Made by a program: the position numbers and the translations under genes. 64,000 nt of DNA from Planctomycetaceae bacterium. GTDB lineage: Bacteria > Planctomycetota > Planctomycetia > Gemmatales > Gemmataceae. This document shows, piece by piece, positions 60,181 to 64,000 of the stretch. Where the stretch lies: assembly GCA_013823135.1 (NCBI GenBank), contig PNLP01000002.1, positions 186,001 to 250,000 on the forward strand. The letters are read 5' to 3'. Within the stretch, counting starts at the first letter, position 1. Each line of letters begins with the position of its first letter. A model generated the notes under the pieces. That model saw nothing but the letters and a program-made list of their open reading frames with translations. It did no database searches and was not told the origin of the DNA.

Positions 60181-60771
60181 ATGACCGAGGCGGAATGGCT
60201 GACGAGCGGCGACCCCGAAGAGATGGTGCGGGCAATCCTCCCGACAGCGGACAACCGAAAACTCCGTCTATTCATCTGTGCATGTTTCCGACGGCGCTGG
60301 AAGCAATGGAAGCCACAGACGAGGGAGGTCATTGAAATCGGAGAACGCCACGCCGATAAGTTGGTGACGTTGGCGGACATCCGGCAAGCTCAGCTTATGT
60401 CTCTCAGCAACCCACTCAACCAGATTTCTTGGCTCGCTGTTTGTGAACGACCCGAGGAGCAGATCCTCCCGGTTATGACACATGAATTTTGGTTGTGGAA
60501 GGAACGATTGGGGCGAGATTGCTCGCTGCTCCGCGATATCTTCGGCAATCCGTTCCAGTCAGTCGCCTTCTCTCCCGAGTGGCGCACGTCCACGGCGGTG
60601 GCCATCGCGCAGGGGATGTACGAGTCGCGGGACTTCGGCGCGATGCCGATTCTCGCCGACGCTCTCCAGGATGCCGGGTGCGACAACGACGACGTGCTGA
60701 CCCATTGCCGCGGAACCGGACCGCACGTCCGCGGGTGCTGGGTTGTTGACAGCGTGTTGGGCAAATCCTAA
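60181..60771 (+). CDS. MTEAEWL-family Gemmataceae paralog (196 aa)
   Basis: Starts MTEAEWLTSGDPEEMVRAIL with ADNRKLRLFICACF and EIGERHADKL. The C-terminal 80 residues (LLRDIFGNPFQSVAFSPEWRTST to CWVVDSVLGK) closely match the paralog at 32316-33011. The middle third is different. The conserved C-terminal CDNDDVLTHCRG-x-GPHVRGCW may coordinate a metal; this is inference from conserved Cys/His. The function is unknown. Confidence 0.85.
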   Translation: MTEAEWLTSGDPEEMVRAILPTADNRKLRLFICACFRRRWKQWKPQTREVIEIGERHADKLVTLADIRQAQLMSLSNPLNQISWLAVCERPEEQILPVMTHEFWLWKERLGRDCSLLRDIFGNPFQSVAFSPEWRTSTAVAIAQGMYESRDFGAMPILADALQDAGCDNDDVLTHCRGTGPHVRGCWVVDSVLGKS

Positions 60772-60775
60772 CCTT

Positions 60776-60795
60776 CCAGGGGTTAACACCCCTGG
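60776..60795. terminator. Hairpin after the MTEAEWL paralog
   Basis: Perfect stem CCAGGGGT / ACCCCTGG with TAAC loop, 4 nt past the stop. It overlaps the left arm of the larger repeat at 60784-60890. Confidence 0.55.
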
Positions 60796-60890
60796 CTATT
60801 GACGGTAACCCCGTTGGGGTCAAAACGCAGGGCGATTGATCGATGTTTTTGCAGCCCCGAAGGGGCGACCGTTAATAGCCAGGGGTGTTA
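60784..60890. repeat. TAGCCAGGGGTG inverted repeat with internal hairpins
   Basis: 17-nt perfect arms (60784-60800 and 60874-60890) enclose two small hairpins with CCCCGTTGGGG and CCCCGAAGGGG cores. The arm core TAGCCAGGGGTG is also the inner arm of the nested element at 5188-5547. Confidence 0.75.
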
Positions 60891-60916
60891 TGCTCCGCGC
60901 GGTGGGGAATGAGGCG

Positions 60917-60994
60917 TGTTGGCGAGCCGCCCGTGTTAACGGGCGGGTTCAGCCAGCCAGCCACCCGCCCGTTAACACGGGCGGCTCGCCAACC
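60917..60994. repeat. GGCGAGC-ended inverted repeat with GTTAAC core
   Basis: Perfect 31-nt arms (60918-60948 and 60963-60993) starting GTTGGCGAGCCGCCCGTG, with a 14-nt loop. Each arm itself contains the palindrome CCCGTTAACACGGG-like. It lies in the 330-nt gap upstream of the Ycf48-like gene. Nothing gene-like is seen in the rest of that gap. Confidence 0.88.
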
Positions 60995-61101
60995 CCCTTC
61001 GCAAAACTCGTCTGGCACTTCTTGCCGACTTTGCCTATTACCCCATCCCTCAAAACTCCCCCATCGCCCGGGGCGGGTTTGTGATCCCCCGAGGAGATGG
61101 T

Positions 61102-64000
61102 ATGCGACATCCGTGGTTCCCCGTCGCGGCGGCAGTCCTGCTCGCCACCACAACATCCGCCTTCGCACAGCCCGCGGTTCCGTTCGCCGACGCCGGCATT
61201 CATGCTGTGCAGTTCATCGACGCGAGCGAAGGCTGGGCGGTGGGCGATGATGGCGTCGTCTGGCACTCGATGGACGGCGGCAAATCCTGGGAACGACAGA
61301 AGACCGGATCGCGGGCCAGTTTGCGCGGTGTTCACTTCACGACACCGTACACCGGATGGGCCGTCGGACGGCTGGAATCGCCGTGCGGAGGGAGTTCCGT
61401 CGGCGTGATGCTTCGGACCACCGACGGCGGCATCCAGTGGGAAGAGGTCGGTATGAACGTGCTGCCGGGCCTGAATGCCGTGCGATTCTTCGACGAGAAG
61501 AACGGCTTCCTGTGCGGCGACGGCAGCGAAGCGTTCCCCAGCGGCATGTTCAACACCAGCGATAGCGGGCGAACGTGGAAGCCGGTGACCGGGGCCAAGT
61601 TGCCCTCGTGTCGCGGCGTCGATTTCTTCCCCGGCGTGCGAACGGGGATCGTTGCGGGTGCGTGGAGCCGGCTTGGCGTCGTGACCCCCGAAGGGACGTA
61701 CCGCGACTCGGAACTTGACCCGCTCGCGGGCCGCACCATTCACGCGGTCACCATCACGGGCACAAGCGGAATCACCGGTGCGACAGCATTCGCGGCCGGC
61801 GACGGCGGAGCCGTGCTCACCAGCACCGACGGCGGCAAGACGTGGGGTTTCGTGAACCTCGGACTCAGCCCGGCAGCGCTCGCGGTGTGCGACTTCCGAA
61901 CGGTCGCGTGCTTCGGCCCGCACGTGTGGGTCGCGGGGAAGCCGGGCGGCTTCGTGCTCCACAGCGCCGACAGCGGCAAGACCTGGGAAGTGCAGAAGAC
62001 GGAACTCTCGGTGCCGATCAACGGCATGTATTTCCTCACGGACAAAGTTGGCTGGATGACGGGCGAACTCGGCTGCATCTTCGGCACGATCGACGGCGGC
62101 AAGACGTGGAAGGTTCAACACGCTGGTGGTCAACGGGCCGCGGTGTTGAGCCTGAACGCCTCGCACCGCTCGGTCCCGCTTGATGTGATCTCGACGCTTG
62201 GTCTCGGCGAAGGCTACCTGTGCGCCGCGGTCGGGCTGATGTGTGCTGATCCCGCGACTTCCGATCCGAAACGAGCAGGCGATGCGGCCCGACTGCGCAA
62301 CACGATGCGCCTCGCCGGTGGTGCAACGGGCGATGTGAACTGGGCGTTCCCGGTCGCGGCGCACACGGCCGGGCTTCCGCCACGCGAACTGATGGCGTCG
62401 TGGGATCGCAAGCACGACGGCAAGGCCACGGAGCAACTGTTGCGGCAAGCCGTGTGCGCGATCCGCACCTGGCAGCCCGAGGTGATTCTCGCCGACCTCG
62501 TCGTGGAGAACGGGCCTGCGGCGGATGTGCTGGCACTGCACATGGCGAAGGAAGCGTTCACCAAGGCCGCCGATCCGGAAGCGTTCCCGGAACAGATCAA
62601 GATCTTGGGCCTGAAGCCGTGGACCGCGAAGAAGCTCTACGCTCTCGCCCCGCAGGCCAAGGGTTCGCAGGTGTTGCTCGATCAGTCGATCTACACCGCG
62701 GCTCTCGGCGATTCGCCCAAGGACTACGCCGAGCCCGCGACCCGCATCCTGGCCGACGATTCGGCGGTCGTGGATCGTCGGTGCTTCACGCTGGTCGCGC
62801 ACCGTCTCGAAGGGGCGGAGAAGCACGCGGCACTGATGCAGGGGATCCAGGTGGCTCGCGGTGGTGCGTCGCGCCGACCCGAGACGGCGGTGATCCTCGA
62901 TCCCGAGATGATGGAAGACAAGAAGAAGGCGGCACAGTCGCGCCGACGCCTCGAAAACCTGGCGACGGTCACCGATCCGGAGTTCGCCGGGGCCGACAAG
63001 ATTCTGGGCGTGCTGGGCGTTGAACTGAAGAAGATGCCCGATGATACGGCGGCTCGCACAGCGTTCTCGGTCGCCACGCGGTTCGCCCGCGACGGCAAGT
63101 GGGCCGAGGCTCGCGAGGTGTACGGCCTGCTCGCGTTGCAGTACCCCGGTCACCCGCTGGCCATTGAAGGCTACCGCTGGCTCACCCGCTTCCACGCCAG
63201 CAGCGAGGCACGCCGACGAACCGAGATTCAGCAGAAGTACCTGCTCAAGAACGTGACCTTCGAGATGCTCCCCGGTGCGGGCGGGAAGGTCGTCCAGGCC
63301 AGTGGCACCAGCTCGAACGCCGCGAAGCCCGTGATTCAGGAAGACGTGTACCGCGTCTACAATCCCGAAGCGATTCTGCGCTGGCACCAGGGCTGCCTCG
63401 ACCTCGAACCGAAGCTGGTTGCGTTCGGCCCGGTCTACTCGCGTGACCCCGCCTCGTGGCTCTGCTTCCTCGCCGCTCGCCGACAGGTTGGCCGACACAA
63501 CGACGCGGTCACATTCGTTCGGGACTACTTCAAGAGCACGCCCGGAGCCGCGCTCTCCGCACCGGGGCAAGACCCGTGGCGCGATTGCCTCGCGGCGGAA
63601 CTGTGGATGACCGACCGCAGCCTGATTGGGGTTCCGCCCAAGGGGCTCGCGACCTGCCGAAACGCCGAGGTGCGCCCGATGCTTGACGGCAAGCTGGACG
63701 ACGCCTGCTGGCAGGACATGAAGCCGATGCCGCTCGCCCCGCTGGCCAGCGACGACACCCGCGCCGACGAGAAGAAAGCGTTCGCGAGCGCTTACAAGAC
63801 CGAGACCAAGTTCGCTTACGACGATGCGTTCCTGTACGTGTCGGTGGCATGTACCCACCCAACCGGCATGAAGGTTCCTGCGGTCGAGAAGCGAACCCGC
63901 GACGCGGACATGACCGGACACGACCGCGTGGACATCCTCCTCGACCTGGACCGCGACTATCAGACGTACTACCGCTTCCAGGTCGATCACCGCGGTTGCC
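61102..64000 (+). CDS. Secreted Ycf48-like propeller plus CBM9-like protein, truncated at window end
   Basis: Starts MRHPWFPVAAAVLLATTTSAFA, a signal peptide, after GAGGAGATGGT. At least 966 residues are visible and the frame is open to the edge. Residues 25-350 form Ycf48/BNR-type blades (EGWAVGDDGVVWHSMDGGKSW, TTDGGIQW, TSTDGGKTW, HSADSGKTW, GTIDGGKTW). Residues 370-820 are helical, with repeat-like segments such as WAEAREVYGLLALQYPGHPL, which resembles TPR. From about 855, MLDGKLDDACWQDM begins a carbohydrate-binding-module-9-like domain (DDAFLYVSVACTH, DRVDILLDLDRDYQTYYRFQVD). This domain mix suggests a surface or exported protein that binds glycans or polymers. Confidence 0.9.
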   Translation, partial: MRHPWFPVAAAVLLATTTSAFAQPAVPFADAGIHAVQFIDASEGWAVGDDGVVWHSMDGGKSWERQKTGSRASLRGVHFTTPYTGWAVGRLESPCGGSSVGVMLRTTDGGIQWEEVGMNVLPGLNAVRFFDEKNGFLCGDGSEAFPSGMFNTSDSGRTWKPVTGAKLPSCRGVDFFPGVRTGIVAGAWSRLGVVTPEGTYRDSELDPLAGRTIHAVTITGTSGITGATAFAAGDGGAVLTSTDGGKTWGFVNLGLSPAALAVCDFRTVACFGPHVWVAGKPGGFVLHSADSGKTWEVQKTELSVPINGMYFLTDKVGWMTGELGCIFGTIDGGKTWKVQHAGGQRAAVLSLNASHRSVPLDVISTLGLGEGYLCAAVGLMCADPATSDPKRAGDAARLRNTMRLAGGATGDVNWAFPVAAHTAGLPPRELMASWDRKHDGKATEQLLRQAVCAIRTWQPEVILADLVVENGPAADVLALHMAKEAFTKAADPEAFPEQIKILGLKPWTAKKLYALAPQAKGSQVLLDQSIYTAALGDSPKDYAEPATRILADDSAVVDRRCFTLVAHRLEGAEKHAALMQGIQVARGGASRRPETAVILDPEMMEDKKKAAQSRRRLENLATVTDPEFAGADKILGVLGVELKKMPDDTAARTAFSVATRFARDGKWAEAREVYGLLALQYPGHPLAIEGYRWLTRFHASSEARRRTEIQQKYLLKNVTFEMLPGAGGKVVQASGTSSNAAKPVIQEDVYRVYNPEAILRWHQGCLDLEPKLVAFGPVYSRDPASWLCFLAARRQVGRHNDAVTFVRDYFKSTPGAALSAPGQDPWRDCLAAELWMTDRSLIGVPPKGLATCRNAEVRPMLDGKLDDACWQDMKPMPLAPLASDDTRADEKKAFASAYKTETKFAYDDAFLYVSVACTHPTGMKVPAVEKRTRDADMTGHDRVDILLDLDRDYQTYYRFQVDHRGC

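Noticed and set aside
60949-63990. A 1013-residue open frame on the minus strand
   Set aside because: It is antisense to the Ycf48/CBM9-like plus-strand gene. Its composition is Arg/His/Val-rich with no domain, and the plus frame has a signal peptide, repeated blade motifs and a ribosome site.

Overview
The window reads as chromosomal DNA of a Planctomycete, most likely a Gemmataceae (Gemmata-like) bacterium. The base composition is visibly GC-rich. Many genes belong to families that are concentrated in that group: two giant DUF1592-type proteins with CxxCH haem motifs, DUF1501 and DUF1552 proteins, TIGR03067 and DUF1559 proteins, two Uma2 proteins, a PQQ-like propeller, an ECF sigma factor with a one-TM partner, and two copies of a paralogous family starting MTEAEWL. 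No rRNA, tRNA, prophage, transposase or CRISPR array was seen. The family assignment is inference from gene content.

Layout. 1-13.5 kb: truncated McsA-like Zn protein, large membrane protein, tandem-GNAT protein, rhomboid protease, psuG, secreted prenyltransferase-fold protein, D-threonine-aldolase-like enzyme, an ABC exporter pair, orphan pxpB, ECF sigma factor plus membrane partner. 13.5-24 kb: small basic protein beside an array of CTTAGA motifs, ABC-2 permease, DUF1501 protein, then a four-gene minus-strand efflux operon (TolC-like, HlyD-like adaptor, ATPase, MacB-like permease). 24-32.3 kb: flavin reductase with a molybdopterin oxidoreductase, methyltransferase, FHA-GAF-sigma54 activator, leuD, a lipoprotein pair, and a cysteine-less thioredoxin-like protein. 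32.3-35.7 kb: MTEAEWL paralog, then Uma2 / SWIM-DNA ligase-WGR / Uma2 on one strand. 35.7-48.9 kb: metabolic and envelope genes (alcohol dehydrogenase, nitroreductase, PQQ-like propeller, VOC, GDPD, YkgJ, 2OG-Fe oxygenase, GT4, D-aminoacylase, TIGR03067, DAACS symporter, HAD). 48.9-64 kb: DUF1592 giant, carbonic anhydrase with bestrophin, amidohydrolase, DUF1592/DUF1552 operon, second MTEAEWL paralog, and a Ycf48-like plus CBM9-like secreted protein running off the right end.

The most distinctive signal is between the genes. At least fourteen paired inverted-repeat elements and nine simple hairpins sit at gene ends. Six elements with different interiors share a GGCGAGC...GCTCGCC terminus, with perfect arms up to 44 nt. 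Other elements are built from short tandem units in inverted orientation. Several abut stop codons, and one of them (43951-44081) contains the stop codons of both convergent neighbours. They look like a REP/MITE-like mobile or regulatory layer whose mobilising enzyme is not in this window. The best candidate for an undescribed gene system is the Uma2-ligase-Uma2 cassette, followed by the CTTAGA array with its adjacent small protein.
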